Shown in pieces: positions 25,105 through 35,384 of a stretch of 64,000 bases of DNA (position 1 is its first letter; the number at the start of each line of letters is the position of its first letter). The position numbers were made by a program, and so were the translations under genes. A model generated the notes under the pieces. That model saw nothing but the letters and a program-made list of their open reading frames with translations, did no database searches and had not been told where the DNA came from. This stretch comes from Hydrogenovibrio halophilus DSM 15072 (GTDB lineage: Bacteria; Pseudomonadota; Gammaproteobacteria; Thiomicrospirales; Thiomicrospiraceae): NCBI RefSeq assembly GCF_000384235.1, contig NZ_KB913033.1, forward strand, positions 1,929,164-1,993,163, given 5' to 3'.

Positions 25105-26721
25105 TCAATTTGACGGACGTTTTTGGATGGCGTGTCTGGGCGTCAGGCGCGTCGGAGCCGTTGGTTCCACCCGATCCGGGTGGTCCAGATTGAAGTGAAG
25201 CCCGCGGCTTTCCTTGCGCTTGATCGCGCTTTTGATCATCAGTTCCGCCACTTCGGTCAGGTTGCGCAGTTCCAGAAAATCGCTGCTGACCGTGTGGTGG
25301 CGGTAAAACTCATGGATTTCGTCCTTGAGCATCCGCATCCGTTTCAGCGCCCGCTGCAGCCGCTTGTCGGTGCGGACAATGCCCACATAATCCCACATCA
25401 CCCGCCGAACCTCATCCCAGTCATGACTGACCAGCACTTTTTCCTTGGGCTGGGTGACCTGACGGTCGTCCCAAACAGGAATTCGACTTTCACACAGCGA
25501 CAAGGCCGGGTCAAAGCTTTCCAGAATCGATTCGTAAGCGGTTTGCGCAAACACCAGTCCTTCCACCAATGAATTGCTGGCCAGCCGGTTGGCCCCGTGC
25601 AGGCCGGTGTAGGCGGTTTCGCCAATGGCATAGAGATGGTCGATCTCGGTCTGGCCGTGCAGGTCGGTGGTGATCCCACCGCAGGTGTAGTGGGCGGCTG
25701 GGACCACCGGAATCGGGTCGCGGGTGATGTCGATGCCGACCTTGAGGCAACGCGCATAAATGGTGGGAAAATGGTTGAGGATAAAGGCTTCCGGTCGGTG
25801 ACTGATGTCGAGGTAGACACAGTCGAGGCCGTGGGTTTTCATTTCCTGATCAATGGCGCGTGCGACCACGTCGCGCGGGGCCAGCTCGGCCCGTGAATCG
25901 TAGTTCGCCATAAAGGCGGTGCCGTCCGGGCGTTTTAAAATCCCGCCTTCGCCCCGAACCGCTTCGGAAATCAGAAACGAACGGTCTTTGGGGTGAAACA
26001 GACAGGTCGGATGAAACTGGTTGAATTCCATATTGGTGACCGAACAGCCCGCACGCCAGGCCATGGCTATGCCGTCGCCAGTGGAGGTGTCCGGGTTGCT
26101 GGTGTACAGATAGGCCTTGGACGCGCCGCCAGTGGCCAGAACGGTTTTCTGGGCCACCAGTGTGGCCACAATCTGGGTGCTCTGGTTCAGAACATAGCTG
26201 CCCAGACACTCACGTCGGTCTTCGGACAGAATCAGGTCCACGGTCATGTGATTGGGCATCAGGGTAATATTGGCCGTTTGTTTGACCTGATCCAGCAGGG
26301 TTTCGGTCACTGATTTGCCGGTATGGTCGGCGGCGTGAATCACCCGGCGGTGGCTGTGACCGCCTTCCTGGGTCAGATGGTAGCTCTCCGCATCGTGTTT
26401 GCTGAAAGGCACGCCCAGATCAATCAGTTCGTAAATGGCTTCGGCCCCTTTTTCCGCCACCAGACGCACGGCTTCGGGGTCGCACAGACCGGCACCGGCT
26501 TCGATTGTGTCTTCAATGTGGGATTCCACCGAATCGAACGGGTCCAGCACCGCCGCAATGCCGCCCTGAGCGTAAACCGAACTGCCTTCATTGAGCGAGG
26601 CTTTGGCCACCACCATGACCTTGGCGTGTCTGGCCAGTTTCAGGGCGACCGAGAGGCCGGCAATGCCGCTGCCGATTACCAGAATGTCGGTGCAGTATTT
26701 GGGGTAAGTCTGTGAGGTCAT
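25105..26721 (-). CDS. nadB: L-aspartate oxidase
   Basis: A 538-residue FAD enzyme making iminoaspartate from aspartate, the first step of NAD synthesis. It has the FAD-binding start (DILVIGSGIAGLSVALKLA), GSSVYAQGGIAAV, the substrate-loop signature HRRVIHAADHTGK, and the HGANRLASNSLVEGLVFA motif near the C-terminus that marks the fumarate reductase/NadB family. Length is normal. It is monocistronic and convergent with cheW. Confidence 0.93.
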   Translation of the reverse strand: MTSQTYPKYCTDILVIGSGIAGLSVALKLARHAKVMVVAKASLNEGSSVYAQGGIAAVLDPFDSVESHIEDTIEAGAGLCDPEAVRLVAEKGAEAIYELIDLGVPFSKHDAESYHLTQEGGHSHRRVIHAADHTGKSVTETLLDQVKQTANITLMPNHMTVDLILSEDRRECLGSYVLNQSTQIVATLVAQKTVLATGGASKAYLYTSNPDTSTGDGIAMAWRAGCSVTNMEFNQFHPTCLFHPKDRSFLISEAVRGEGGILKRPDGTAFMANYDSRAELAPRDVVARAIDQEMKTHGLDCVYLDISHRPEAFILNHFPTIYARCLKVGIDITRDPIPVVPAAHYTCGGITTDLHGQTEIDHLYAIGETAYTGLHGANRLASNSLVEGLVFAQTAYESILESFDPALSLCESRIPVWDDRQVTQPKEKVLVSHDWDEVRRVMWDYVGIVRTDKRLQRALKRMRMLKDEIHEFYRHHTVSSDFLELRNLTEVAELMIKSAIKRKESRGLHFNLDHPDRVEPTAPTRLTPRHAIQKRPSN

Positions 26722-26862
26722 CTGTCAGCCTGTTGTGTCAGTGAGGCAACGCCGGGTGCCGAAAGCCTTGAAAATCTGCATAATGGTAGCATAAAGCATG
26801 GAACACTTAAGCCGTGATGCCAAACGTTGATGGCAGCCACTCTGGCAGCCAAGGAGAGATTT

Positions 26863-27351
26863 GTGAATCCGACCCACCCGCAAGACCTGACCACGGCGTC
26901 AGAACAGATACTGGCCGAAGGCGAGGTGATTGAGCTGGACGGCGATCAGGCGCTGGTGCGCACCCATTCACAGAGTGGCTGCGGGGGCTGTCAAAGCCAG
27001 AAAACCTGTGGTACCGGCGTGTTGGCCAACTGGCTGGTGCCGCAGGCACAGAACGAAATCTGGGTCGACAATACCCTGGGCGTGCAGCTCCATGATTCGG
27101 TGCGCCTGTCCATGAAAAAGTCAGAATTAATCAAACATTCGCTGATGGGGTATGGGTTACCCTTAATCGGTCTGTTTTCGGGCGGTGCCCTGGCGACCGT
27201 GCTCTGGCCGTCTTCGAGCGGTTTTTCAGAAGCCATGACCGCGATTTTCGCGTTTGGCGGTCTGCTGTTGGGCTGGTGGTTGCCCAGAAAAGTCTGGGTG
27301 CCCCACAAGCCGGCACTGCATGACGCATTATTAAAGGAGAAACAGGAATGA
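26863..27351 (+). CDS. rseC: RseC/SoxR-reducing-system-type membrane protein
   Basis: A 162-residue protein with the N-terminal cysteine cluster SGCGGCQSQKTCGTG (~38-52) and two membrane helices near residues 90-110 and 120-140, as in RseC of the sigma-E/SoxR-reducing systems. The GTG at 26863 follows AAGGAGAG; upstream ATGs have no ribosome site. It is coupled (ATGA at 27348) to the periplasmic protease DegP, the common rseC-mucD envelope-stress arrangement, although no rpoE or rseA is seen here. Confidence 0.85.
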   Translation: MNPTHPQDLTTASEQILAEGEVIELDGDQALVRTHSQSGCGGCQSQKTCGTGVLANWLVPQAQNEIWVDNTLGVQLHDSVRLSMKKSELIKHSLMGYGLPLIGLFSGGALATVLWPSSSGFSEAMTAIFAFGGLLLGWWLPRKVWVPHKPALHDALLKEKQE

Positions 27352-28850
27352 TAAAAAGCAACGCCGCAATGGGGCCGTCTCCAAAGGCCGCACACTTTAT
27401 CAAGGTCGCGGCCAATGGGTTGGTTTTGCTCCTGGTGCTGATGACCCTCAACCTGGCACAGGCGCAGGCCAAGCCACCAACGGAAGGCACTGCTGCGCAA
27501 GGGGCACCCGGCATGATGTTGCCGGATTTTTCAAAGCTGGCGCGTGATCACAGCCCGACGGTGGTCAACATCAGTACCACCCGCGAGGTTGAGCAGCGGG
27601 TGCCGCCTCAGTTCCGGGGGCTGCCGGATGAAATGCTGCGGCATTTTTTCGGTATGCCCGGTCAGGGACAGGGCGAAGGCGATGAACGTCCCAGCCGCAA
27701 GGAATCCTCTCTGGGGTCCGGCTTTATCATTTCGGAAGACGGCTTTATTGTCACCAATCACCACGTGATCGATGGCGCGGACGACATTGTGGTCAAACTC
27801 AGTGATCGCCGGGAAATGGCTGCAGAAGTGGTTGGGTCCGATAAACGCTCGGACATCGCACTGCTCAAAATTGACGCCGAAGGGTTGCCGGTAGCCGACA
27901 TCGGCACGGCCAAAAATTTGCAGGTCGGTCAGTGGGTGCTGGCCATCGGCGAACCGTTTGGGCTGGATTATTCGGTGACACATGGCATTGTCAGTGCGTT
28001 GGGACGCACTTTGCCCAATGACACCTATGTGCCCTTTATTCAGACCGATGTGCCGATCAACCCCGGCAATTCCGGTGGGCCTTTGTTGAACACCGCTGGG
28101 GAAGTCGTGGGCGTGAACGCCCAGATATTCAGTAATAGCGGCGGCTCCATGGGACTGTCGTTTTCGATTCCGATCGACATTGCGATGAATGTGGTCAAGC
28201 AGCTCAAGGAAAACGGCAAGGTGGTTCGCGGTTTCCTCGGTGTGGGCATTCAGGAAGTCTCGGGCGATCTGGCGGAAAGCTTTGGCATGGAACGGCCGAT
28301 GGGCGCACTGGTCAACTCGATCTCGCCGGATTCGGCCGCCGAAGCGGCTGGCGTGGAACCGGGCGATGTGATTCTGTCCTTTGCCGGGAAAACCATTGAC
28401 AAGTCCGGTGACCTGCCTCCGGTCGTCGGGTCGTCTCCGGTGGGCGAACCGTTGCAGATGACCATTCTGCGCAATGGTGAGCGTCAGAAATTGACGGTGG
28501 AACTCAAGGCATTGGGTGACATGGCCGTGGCCGAGCGTCGTCAGGCGCCCGAAAGCGAAGGCCCGGATCGCAATGATGCGCTGGGCGTGGCGGTGGAAGC
28601 TGTGCCGGAAGAGGCCCTGGCCCAGCGTGATCTGCCGTTCGGCGTGGGCATCAGCGATGTCAAACACGGTGGCCCGGCCTACAATGCCGGCATGAAACCC
28701 GGCGACATTCTGGTGACCATCAATTTTCAGCCGGTCAAAACGGTGGCGCAATTCAATCAGCTGATGGAAAACATGCCCAAAGGGCGTTCCATCCCCATAC
28801 GCATTGTGCGTGGCAAACGCTCGATGTTTTTGCCGGTCGTGCTGGAATAG
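27348..28850 (+). CDS. degP: Do-family periplasmic serine protease (DegP/MucD)
   Basis: A 500-residue envelope protease/chaperone. It has a signal peptide (membrane helix ~22-42), the catalytic triad His in TNHHVIDGAD, Asp in RSDIALLKID and Ser in NPGNSGGPLL, then two PDZ domains (GFLGVGIQEV from ~297 and FGVGISDVKHGGPAYNAGMKPGD from ~425). Length and order are typical of MucD/DegP. It is translated from an ATG overlapping the rseC stop, followed by a strong terminator. Confidence 0.93.
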   Translation: MIKSNAAMGPSPKAAHFIKVAANGLVLLLVLMTLNLAQAQAKPPTEGTAAQGAPGMMLPDFSKLARDHSPTVVNISTTREVEQRVPPQFRGLPDEMLRHFFGMPGQGQGEGDERPSRKESSLGSGFIISEDGFIVTNHHVIDGADDIVVKLSDRREMAAEVVGSDKRSDIALLKIDAEGLPVADIGTAKNLQVGQWVLAIGEPFGLDYSVTHGIVSALGRTLPNDTYVPFIQTDVPINPGNSGGPLLNTAGEVVGVNAQIFSNSGGSMGLSFSIPIDIAMNVVKQLKENGKVVRGFLGVGIQEVSGDLAESFGMERPMGALVNSISPDSAAEAAGVEPGDVILSFAGKTIDKSGDLPPVVGSSPVGEPLQMTILRNGERQKLTVELKALGDMAVAERRQAPESEGPDRNDALGVAVEAVPEEALAQRDLPFGVGISDVKHGGPAYNAGMKPGDILVTINFQPVKTVAQFNQLMENMPKGRSIPIRIVRGKRSMFLPVVLE

Positions 28851-28920
28851 GAAGGACGACGCGGCAACAAAGATGCGTTTTCCGTTCAGATCACGTAAAA
28901 TAGCGTCAATTCATTGACCC

Positions 28921-28988
28921 GCTGAGTGTTTTCGCTCAGCGTTCCCCTTGAAAAGGGGCCAAAAGGGTGACTTGTCACCCTTTTTTTT
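28921..28988 (+). terminator. Run of three hairpins ending in an intrinsic terminator
   Basis: GCTGAGTG/CGCTCAGC (28921-28940), CCCCTT/AAGGGG (28943-28958) and AAAAGGGTGAC/GTCACCCTTTT (28961-28984) followed by a T run. The last is a classic terminator of the rseC-degP unit ahead of lepA. Confidence 0.75.
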
Positions 28989-29030
28989 ATTCTTCTGTTT
29001 TATTTTGAACCGTTTTTACTTGAGGCAGGC

Positions 29031-30836
29031 ATGGCCACACAGCTCAAACACATACGAAATTTTTCCATTATTGCGCACATTGACCATGGCAAATCCACGC
29101 TTTCGGATCAGTTTATCCGTTTGTGTGAGGGCCTGACCGAACGTGAAATGTCCGAGCAGGTTCTGGATTCGATGGACCTGGAAAAAGAGCGGGGCATTAC
29201 CATCAAGGCGCAGAGTGTCACGCTGAACTACCCGGCGGACGATGGCAATGTCTATCAGCTCAATTTCATCGACACGCCGGGGCATGTGGATTTTTCCTAT
29301 GAAGTGTCGCGCTCACTGGCCGCCTGCGAAGGCGCTTTGCTGGTGGTGGACGCGTCTCAGGGGGTCGAGGCCCAGACCGTGGCCAACTGTTACACCGCGA
29401 TTGAGCAGGGACTGGAAGTGTTGCCGGTGCTCAATAAAATCGATCTGCCCGCCGCCGAACCGGAACGGGTGGTGGACGAAATCGAAGAAATCATCGGCAT
29501 TGAAGCCCATGACGCGGTTCAGGCCAGCGCCAAGTCCGGGATCGGGGTCAAGGAGACGCTGGAAGAAATCGTCAAGAAAATCCCGCCGCCGGAAGGCGAT
29601 GTGGATGCGCCCTTGAAAGCCCTGATCATCGATTCCTGGTTTGATAACTACCTGGGCGTGGTGTCGCTGGTACGACTGATTGACGGCACCATCGGCAAAA
29701 AAACCAAAATGCGCGTCTCCTCCACCGGCGAAGAATACCTGGTGGATCAGGTCGGGGTGTTCAATCCCAAGCGCACCCCGACCAAGTTTTTGCGCGCCGG
29801 GGAAGTCGGCTTTGTGATCGCCGGGATTAAGGACATTGATGGCGCGCCGGTCGGGGATACGCTGATGGAGGCCGGGCGCGTGGTGGATCGTCTGCCCGGG
29901 TTCAAACCGGCGCAGCCCCGCGTTTTTGCCGGGTTGTTTCCGATCAGCTCCGAAGATTTCGAAGATTTGCGCGAGGCTTTGCGCAAGCTGCGTTTGAACG
30001 ATGCGGCCCTCTATTTTGAGCCGGAAAGCTCGGACGCGCTTGGGTTCGGGTTCCGTTGCGGTTTCCTGGGCATGTTGCACATGGAGATCATTCAGGAGCG
30101 GCTGGAGCGCGAATACGGTCTGGACCTGATCACCACCGCGCCGACGGTGGTGTATGAGGTGGTGACCAAAAAAGGCGAAACCCTGAACATCGACAACCCT
30201 TCCAGTCTGCCGGACTTGGCGACGGTGGAAGAAATTCGCGAGCCGATCATTGTGGCCAATATTCTGGTGCCGGAAGAATTTGTGGGCGCGGTGATGAAGC
30301 TCTGCATTGAAAAACGCGGGGTTCAGAAAGACATGCAGTATGTGGGCAAACAGGTGTCGCTGACTTACGAAATGCCTTTGAACGAAGTGGTGCTCGACTT
30401 TTTTGACCGGCTGAAATCCACTTCACGCGGTTATGCGTCGATGGAATACGAGTTCCGTCGTTTCCAGGCCGACGATCTGGTCAAGCTGGAATTTCTGGTC
30501 AACAGTGAGCCGGTGGATGCGCTGGCGGTGATTGTTCACCGTTCCAAATCGGTGCCGCGCGGCAAGATGCTGATCGAAAAACTGCGCAAAATTATTCCGC
30601 GTCAGATGTTCGATGTCGCCATTCAGGCCGCAATTGGTGCTAAAATTATCGGCCGGACCAATGTGAAAGCCTTACGTAAAAATGTGACCGCCAAATGCTA
30701 TGGCGGCGATGTTTCGCGTAAAAAGAAACTGCTGCAGAAGCAGAAGGAAGGCAAAAAGCGCATGAAGTCCATCGGCAGTGTGGAACTGCCACAGGAAGCG
30801 TTTCTGGCCGTGCTCGATACGTCGGAAGACGACTGA
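29031..30836 (+). CDS. lepA: Elongation factor 4 (LepA)
   Basis: A 601-residue ribosome-binding GTPase. G-motifs are [29 protein letters not shown] and NKIDLP, followed by the EF4-specific C-terminal domain with the basic tail region [24 protein letters not shown]. It acts in the cytoplasm in translation under stress. Full length and closely matching the family. It is the first gene of the lepA-lepB-rnc-era-recO-pdxJ-acpS cluster. Confidence 0.97.
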   Translation: MATQLKHIRNFSIIAHIDHGKSTLSDQFIRLCEGLTEREMSEQVLDSMDLEKERGITIKAQSVTLNYPADDGNVYQLNFIDTPGHVDFSYEVSRSLAACEGALLVVDASQGVEAQTVANCYTAIEQGLEVLPVLNKIDLPAAEPERVVDEIEEIIGIEAHDAVQASAKSGIGVKETLEEIVKKIPPPEGDVDAPLKALIIDSWFDNYLGVVSLVRLIDGTIGKKTKMRVSSTGEEYLVDQVGVFNPKRTPTKFLRAGEVGFVIAGIKDIDGAPVGDTLMEAGRVVDRLPGFKPAQPRVFAGLFPISSEDFEDLREALRKLRLNDAALYFEPESSDALGFGFRCGFLGMLHMEIIQERLEREYGLDLITTAPTVVYEVVTKKGETLNIDNPSSLPDLATVEEIREPIIVANILVPEEFVGAVMKLCIEKRGVQKDMQYVGKQVSLTYEMPLNEVVLDFFDRLKSTSRGYASMEYEFRRFQADDLVKLEFLVNSEPVDALAVIVHRSKSVPRGKMLIEKLRKIIPRQMFDVAIQAAIGAKIIGRTNVKALRKNVTAKCYGGDVSRKKKLLQKQKEGKKRMKSIGSVELPQEAFLAVLDTSEDD

Positions 30837-30928
30837 ATTTTTACCAGGCCTGGTCAATTTTGTCATGAATTGCCCGGCCAAAGCCTTGGATTTTGAAAGG
30901 CGCAGACACAGCAAAGTGAGCCAATAGC

Positions 30929-31696
30929 ATGAGTTTTGAACTGATTCTGGTGATTGTCACCGCCATCACCGGCGTGATTGTCTATGTGGATAAGGCGGTG
31001 TGGGCACCCAAGCGGGCTCGATCGGTCACCGGCGATAAACAGCCGGTGGTGGTCGAGTACGCCCGCTCACTGTTTCCGGTGTTTCTGATTGTGCTGGTGT
31101 TGCGCTCCTTTGTGATCGAGCCCTTTCGGATTCCGTCCGGCTCCATGTACCCGACCCTGCAAATCGGGGATTTTATTGTGGTCAATAAGTTCGCCTACGG
31201 AATCAAGCTGCCGGTGACCCAGACCAAACTGATCGACACCGGCGAACCCGAACGCGGGGACGTGGCCGTGTTCAAATACCCCAAGGACCCGGATGTGGAT
31301 TACATCAAGCGCATTGTGGGTTTGCCGGGGGATGAGATTTCCTATATTGAGCGCACCTTGTTTGTGAACGGACGCTCGGCGATGCAGCATTCGCTGGGGG
31401 ACTACGATGGTAACGGAGCCGGGGATGTGATGGACGGCACGGCGCTGATACTGGAAACCCTGGGAGACCGCCAGCACCGGATTCTGCTTGATCATGCCAA
31501 ATCCAGTCAGGATCTGGTGTCGGTGACCGTCCCGGACGGGCATTATTTTGTGATGGGCGATAACCGCGATCACAGTAACGACAGCCGTTTCTGGGGCTTT
31601 GTACCGGAAAAGAATCTCAAAGGGGAGGCTTTCGGCATCTGGATGAACTGGGACGATGGCATTGATTTCAACCGCATCGGCAAGGGCATTGACTGA
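30929..31696 (+). CDS. lepB: Signal peptidase I
   Basis: A 255-residue membrane protease that removes Sec and Tat signal peptides. It has two N-terminal membrane segments (residues ~2-20 and ~50-65), the catalytic Ser in FRIPSGSMYPTL, the catalytic Lys in DVDYIKRIVGLPGD, and the box MGDNRDHSNDSRFWGFVP. Its stop overlaps the rnc start at 31696. One palindrome copy (30843) lies in the lepA-lepB gap. Confidence 0.95.
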   Translation: MSFELILVIVTAITGVIVYVDKAVWAPKRARSVTGDKQPVVVEYARSLFPVFLIVLVLRSFVIEPFRIPSGSMYPTLQIGDFIVVNKFAYGIKLPVTQTKLIDTGEPERGDVAVFKYPKDPDVDYIKRIVGLPGDEISYIERTLFVNGRSAMQHSLGDYDGNGAGDVMDGTALILETLGDRQHRILLDHAKSSQDLVSVTVPDGHYFVMGDNRDHSNDSRFWGFVPEKNLKGEAFGIWMNWDDGIDFNRIGKGID

Positions 31697-32406
31697 TGGG
31701 CGCAGAAACCGAACAGGAAAAACGCTTGGGCCAGCTTTCGGCCAAGTTGGGCTACACGTTTAAAGACCCGTCGTTTCTGGTGCGGGCCCTGACGCATCGG
31801 AGCATGGGCGCCAAAAACAATGAACGGCTGGAATTTCTGGGCGACAGCCTGGTCAATTTCATGATTGCCGATGCCTTGTTCCATCAGTTTGGTGGCATTT
31901 CAGAAGGCGATCTGAGCCGGGTCCGGGCCCATCTGGTCAAGGGCGAAACCCTGGCCAAAATCGGCCGCGAATACGACCTTTCCGATTATCTGATGCTGGG
32001 GCCCGGTGAGTTGAAAAGTGGCGGTTACCGCCGGTCGTCGATCATTGCCGATGCGGTCGAAGCGATCATCGCGGCGGTGTACGAAGACGGCGGGCTGGAC
32101 GCCTGTCGGGACTTCGTCACCCGCATTTATCAGGGGCGGATGGCCGATCTGGACCCGGACAAGGTGGGCAAAGACCCCAAAACCCGTTTGCAGGAAATTC
32201 TGCAGGCACGACAGGCCGACCTGCCCGAGTATTCGGTGATCAGTGTCAATGGCCCGGCCCACGCGCAGGAATTTACCATCAGTTGTTTTGTCGGGACAAT
32301 GGATCGTAAATTTGAAGCCGTGGCCACCAGCCGCCGCAAGGCCGAGCAATTGGCGGCCGAAGAAGCATTGCAAGTATTGGAAAAAGGGAATGACGATGAC
32401 GGATAG
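31696..32406 (+). CDS. rnc: Ribonuclease III
   Basis: A 236-residue double-strand RNA endonuclease for rRNA and mRNA processing. The catalytic signature NERLEFLGDSLVNFMIAD carries the metal-binding Glu and Asp residues, with a second acidic site in ADAVEAIIAAVYEDGG. The C-terminal double-strand RNA-binding domain begins near residue 160 (DPKTRLQEILQ) and ends in KFEAVATSRRKAEQLAAEEAL. It overlaps lepB and era. Confidence 0.95.
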   Translation: MGAETEQEKRLGQLSAKLGYTFKDPSFLVRALTHRSMGAKNNERLEFLGDSLVNFMIADALFHQFGGISEGDLSRVRAHLVKGETLAKIGREYDLSDYLMLGPGELKSGGYRRSSIIADAVEAIIAAVYEDGGLDACRDFVTRIYQGRMADLDPDKVGKDPKTRLQEILQARQADLPEYSVISVNGPAHAQEFTISCFVGTMDRKFEAVATSRRKAEQLAAEEALQVLEKGNDDDG

Positions 32407-33304
32407 CGCCTATCGCGCCGGGTTTGTGGCCGTCGTGGGTCGCCCCAATGTGGGCAAGTCCACACTGATGAACTGCCTGATCGGACAAAAACTCAGCATC
32501 ACTTCGCCCAAGCCGCAGACCACGCGCCATCGCATTCATGGCGTGGTCACCAACGACCAGGCGCAGATTGTGTATGTGGACACCCCCGGGATGCATCTGG
32601 GGGCGGAGAAATCCCTCAACCGCATTATGAACCGTACCGCCAGTGGCGCGCTTTCGGGCGTGGATGTGATTGTGATGGTGGTGGAAGCCGGCCGCTGGTC
32701 GCGTGAAGACGAAGCGGTGGCTCAGAAATGCGCCCAGCAGTCGATTCCGTTGATCATTGCCATCAACAAAATCGATCTGTTCAAAGACAAATATTCGCTG
32801 TTGCCTTACCTGGAAAAGGTCGGCAAGAAAGTGGCCTACGACGAGATCATTCCGCTGTCGGCCTACAACCAGTCGGGCATCAAAACCCTGCAGGAAGCGC
32901 TGGTGTCCCGGTTGCCCGAGCAACCGATGATTTTCCCGGAAGAGACGCTCACCGACCGTTCCACCCGCTTTCTGGCATCGGAAATCATTCGTGAAAAACT
33001 GATGCGTTTGCTGGGGGCCGAGGTGCCTTATGGGGTTACGGTGGAAATCGAACGCTTTGACTGGGACGAGGCCGCCAATCGCTGGGAAGTGCACGGGCTG
33101 ATTCTGGTGGAACGCCCCGGGCAGAAAATGATTGTGATCGGCAAAAAAGGTCAGTTGCTCAAACAGGTGGGCATTCAGGCCCGTCGGGACTTGATCCAGC
33201 TGATGGACGCGCGGGTGCATCTGGAACTTTGGGTCAAAGTGAAGGAAAACTGGTCCGACGACGACCGGGCGCTGGCCAGCTTGGGCTATGATCCGAACAT
33301 TTGA
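32396..33304 (+). CDS. era: GTPase Era
   Basis: A 302-residue 16S rRNA-binding GTPase required for 30S assembly. G-motifs: VVGRPNVGKSTLMN, TTRHRIHGV, DTPGMHLG and NKIDLF; the C-terminal KH domain includes MIVIGKKGQLLKQVGIQARRDL. I prefer the ATG at 32396, seven bases after AAGGG, over the one at 32390; both overlap the rnc end. Confidence 0.95.
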   Translation: MTDSAYRAGFVAVVGRPNVGKSTLMNCLIGQKLSITSPKPQTTRHRIHGVVTNDQAQIVYVDTPGMHLGAEKSLNRIMNRTASGALSGVDVIVMVVEAGRWSREDEAVAQKCAQQSIPLIIAINKIDLFKDKYSLLPYLEKVGKKVAYDEIIPLSAYNQSGIKTLQEALVSRLPEQPMIFPEETLTDRSTRFLASEIIREKLMRLLGAEVPYGVTVEIERFDWDEAANRWEVHGLILVERPGQKMIVIGKKGQLLKQVGIQARRDLIQLMDARVHLELWVKVKENWSDDDRALASLGYDPNI

Positions 33305-33340
33305 CGCCGCAATACCGTCACACACGGCGATGCGCCGCTG

Positions 33341-34069
33341 ATGGCACTGGAAATCAGCCAGCCCGGCTATGTTCTGCACCAGCGTGCCTATCGCGAAACC
33401 AGTGCGCTGGTCACCTTTCTGACCCCGCAACAGGGCAAGGTCACCGCGGTGGTTCGCGGATTGCGTTCGGGTCGAAAAAACGGGGCCGGTCGGCGTGCTC
33501 TGTGTCAGCCGTTTCAGCCATTGCATCTGAGTTGGCGCGAAGGCCGACGGGATCTGGTGAATCTGGCCGGGATGGAAGCCGCAGGCATCCGCTTTCCCCT
33601 GTTTGGCGAAGCCGGGTTCTGCGGGCTCTATGTCAATGAGCTGATTTATCGGCTTTTGTATCCGGGCGTGGCGGTCGATCCGTTTTTTCAGGCTTACGAA
33701 CAAACCCTGTATCAGCTGGCCGATGCCGAAAACCGCGCCGACCAGGCCTGGCAATTGCGTCAGTTTGAATGGGTACTGCTCGATACTTTGGGCGTGCGCA
33801 TCAACTTTACCGAAACCGTGGATGCGGAGCCGATCAGCGCCAGCGGGCATTATGCTTTCCGGGCCGGGGTCGGGTTTGCGCCCGTGGATCAGACCAGCGC
33901 CGAACGGGCTTTGCCCGGTCGGTGCCTGCAAGCGTTTTCACAGGGTCAGTATGATCCGCAGTGTCTGAGCGTGTGGCGTTTTGTCTTTCGACAGGCGATT
34001 GATCAGGCATTGGGCGGCCAGCCAATTCAGGCCAGAGCCTTGTTTACACCAAACTCATACCAAGATTGA
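33341..34069 (+). CDS. recO: DNA repair protein RecO
   Basis: A 242-residue protein of the RecFOR pathway that loads RecA at gaps. The N-terminal OB domain reads [34 protein letters not shown]; a helical domain follows ([14 protein letters not shown]). Zinc-finger cysteines are absent, as in other gammaproteobacteria. A palindrome copy (33741, Asp-Gln-Ala-Trp) is embedded in the helical domain. Confidence 0.92.
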   Translation: MALEISQPGYVLHQRAYRETSALVTFLTPQQGKVTAVVRGLRSGRKNGAGRRALCQPFQPLHLSWREGRRDLVNLAGMEAAGIRFPLFGEAGFCGLYVNELIYRLLYPGVAVDPFFQAYEQTLYQLADAENRADQAWQLRQFEWVLLDTLGVRINFTETVDAEPISASGHYAFRAGVGFAPVDQTSAERALPGRCLQAFSQGQYDPQCLSVWRFVFRQAIDQALGGQPIQARALFTPNSYQD

Positions 34070-34079
34070 GAGGAAACCG

Positions 34080-34817
34080 ATGAAACCGATTTTTCTGGGC
34101 GTTAACATTGATCACGTTGCCACCTTGCGCCAGGCACGGGGCACCCGCTACCCGGACCCGGTCAAGGCCGCTCTGGATGCCGAGATGGCCGGCGCAGACA
34201 GCATTACCCTGCATTTGCGGGAAGACCGCCGTCACATTCAGGACGCCGATCTGCACCACTTGGTTGAGATGCGTCAGACCAAAGTCAATCTGGAAATGGC
34301 GGCCACCGACGAAATGCTAAAAATCGCCCTGAAAACCAAGCCCGAAGACGTCTGTCTGGTGCCGGAACGGCGTCAGGAACTGACCACCGAAGGCGGTTTG
34401 GACGTGGCCGGTCAGGTGAAGTCGCTGACGCCTTTGTGTCAGAAACTGGCCGAACAGGGCACGCGTGTGAGCCTGTTCATCGACGCCGAGGAAGCGCAGA
34501 TCCGGGCCGCGGCGGAAATCGGCGTACCGGTGATCGAACTGCACACTGGGGTGTACGCGGAATTGAACGACCCGAAAGCGATTGAGCAGGAACTGGTGCG
34601 TTTGCAGGCCGCGACCGATCTGGCCGTGTCGCTGGGGCTGACGGTCAATGCCGGACATGGCCTGCATTATCATAATGTGGCGGCCATTGCCGCGATCAAA
34701 GACATCGAAGAACTCAATATCGGTCATGCCATCATTGCCCAGGCCGTGTTCTGTGGATTGCCCACCGCCGTGTCCGACATGAAGCGGATGATGGTCGAAG
34801 CCAGAAAGATCGCCTGA
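34080..34817 (+). CDS. pdxJ: Pyridoxine 5'-phosphate synthase
   Basis: A 245-residue TIM-barrel enzyme joining deoxyxylulose phosphate and aminoacetone phosphate to give pyridoxine phosphate. Signature regions: [20 protein letters not shown] (N-terminus), [33 protein letters not shown] and [10 protein letters not shown]. The ATG at 34080 follows GAGAGGAAACCG; longer upstream frames run into recO and are not used. Confidence 0.95.
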   Translation: MKPIFLGVNIDHVATLRQARGTRYPDPVKAALDAEMAGADSITLHLREDRRHIQDADLHHLVEMRQTKVNLEMAATDEMLKIALKTKPEDVCLVPERRQELTTEGGLDVAGQVKSLTPLCQKLAEQGTRVSLFIDAEEAQIRAAAEIGVPVIELHTGVYAELNDPKAIEQELVRLQAATDLAVSLGLTVNAGHGLHYHNVAAIAAIKDIEELNIGHAIIAQAVFCGLPTAVSDMKRMMVEARKIA

Positions 34818-34820
34818 GCC

Positions 34821-35216
34821 ATGATTACCGGCATTGGCACCGATCTGGTCGAGATCGCACGGATTGAACAGTTGTTGTCCCGCCGTGGGCAGGCGTTTGT
34901 TCAGCGGGTTCTGACGGAATCCGAACAAAGTGAATGCGCCCGCTGCGATTTTCCCGAGCGCTTTCTGGCCAAACGCTGGGCCGCCAAGGAAGCGGTGGTC
35001 AAAGCGATGGGCACCGGCTTTACTCAGGGCGTTTCCTTCCAGGGCATCGAAATTGGCCATACCCAGACCGGTCAGCCGCTGGTGCAGTTATCCGGTGCGA
35101 CCCTGGCGCAGGCCGAATTGCTGGGGATCGAACGCTGGGCCCTGAGCCTCAGTGACGAACGCCATTATGCGGTCGCCTTTGTGGTGGCCGAAGGCGGCGG
35201 CATGGCCATGCTCTGA
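34821..35216 (+). CDS. acpS: Holo-[acyl-carrier-protein] synthase
   Basis: A 131-residue phosphopantetheinyl transferase that activates acyl carrier protein. It carries the family motifs GIGTDLVEIARI (metal-binding Asp) and RFLAKRWAAKEAVVKAMGTG. It starts three bases after pdxJ, the common pdxJ-acpS pairing, and ends the lepA cluster. Confidence 0.94.
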   Translation: MITGIGTDLVEIARIEQLLSRRGQAFVQRVLTESEQSECARCDFPERFLAKRWAAKEAVVKAMGTGFTQGVSFQGIEIGHTQTGQPLVQLSGATLAQAELLGIERWALSLSDERHYAVAFVVAEGGGMAML

Positions 35217-35336
35217 GCCTTTTCGACCCGTTTTTTACCAGGCCTGGTAAATTTTGGGTCCCACCCTTGAATAATCCCAACCTGCCCTCATATCTCAGTC
35301 ATCGTTTTTTGTTTTTTCATTTGCTTTTTATTTGAT

Positions 35337-35360
35337 CTGACCGGTCGTTGACCCGGTCAG
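35337..35360 (+). promoter_or_regulatory. Hairpin in the htpG leader
   Basis: Perfect 8-bp arms CTGACCGG and CCGGTCAG with an 8-base loop, ending about ten bases before the AGGAGA ribosome site of htpG. It could be an operator or an mRNA structure. Confidence 0.35.
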
Positions 35361-35384
35361 CGAACCTTTACCAGGAGACAGAGT

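Noticed and set aside
32243-32395. Upstream extension of era within rnc
   Set aside because: The extension is rnc read in another frame; the family starts at the ATG near 32396.
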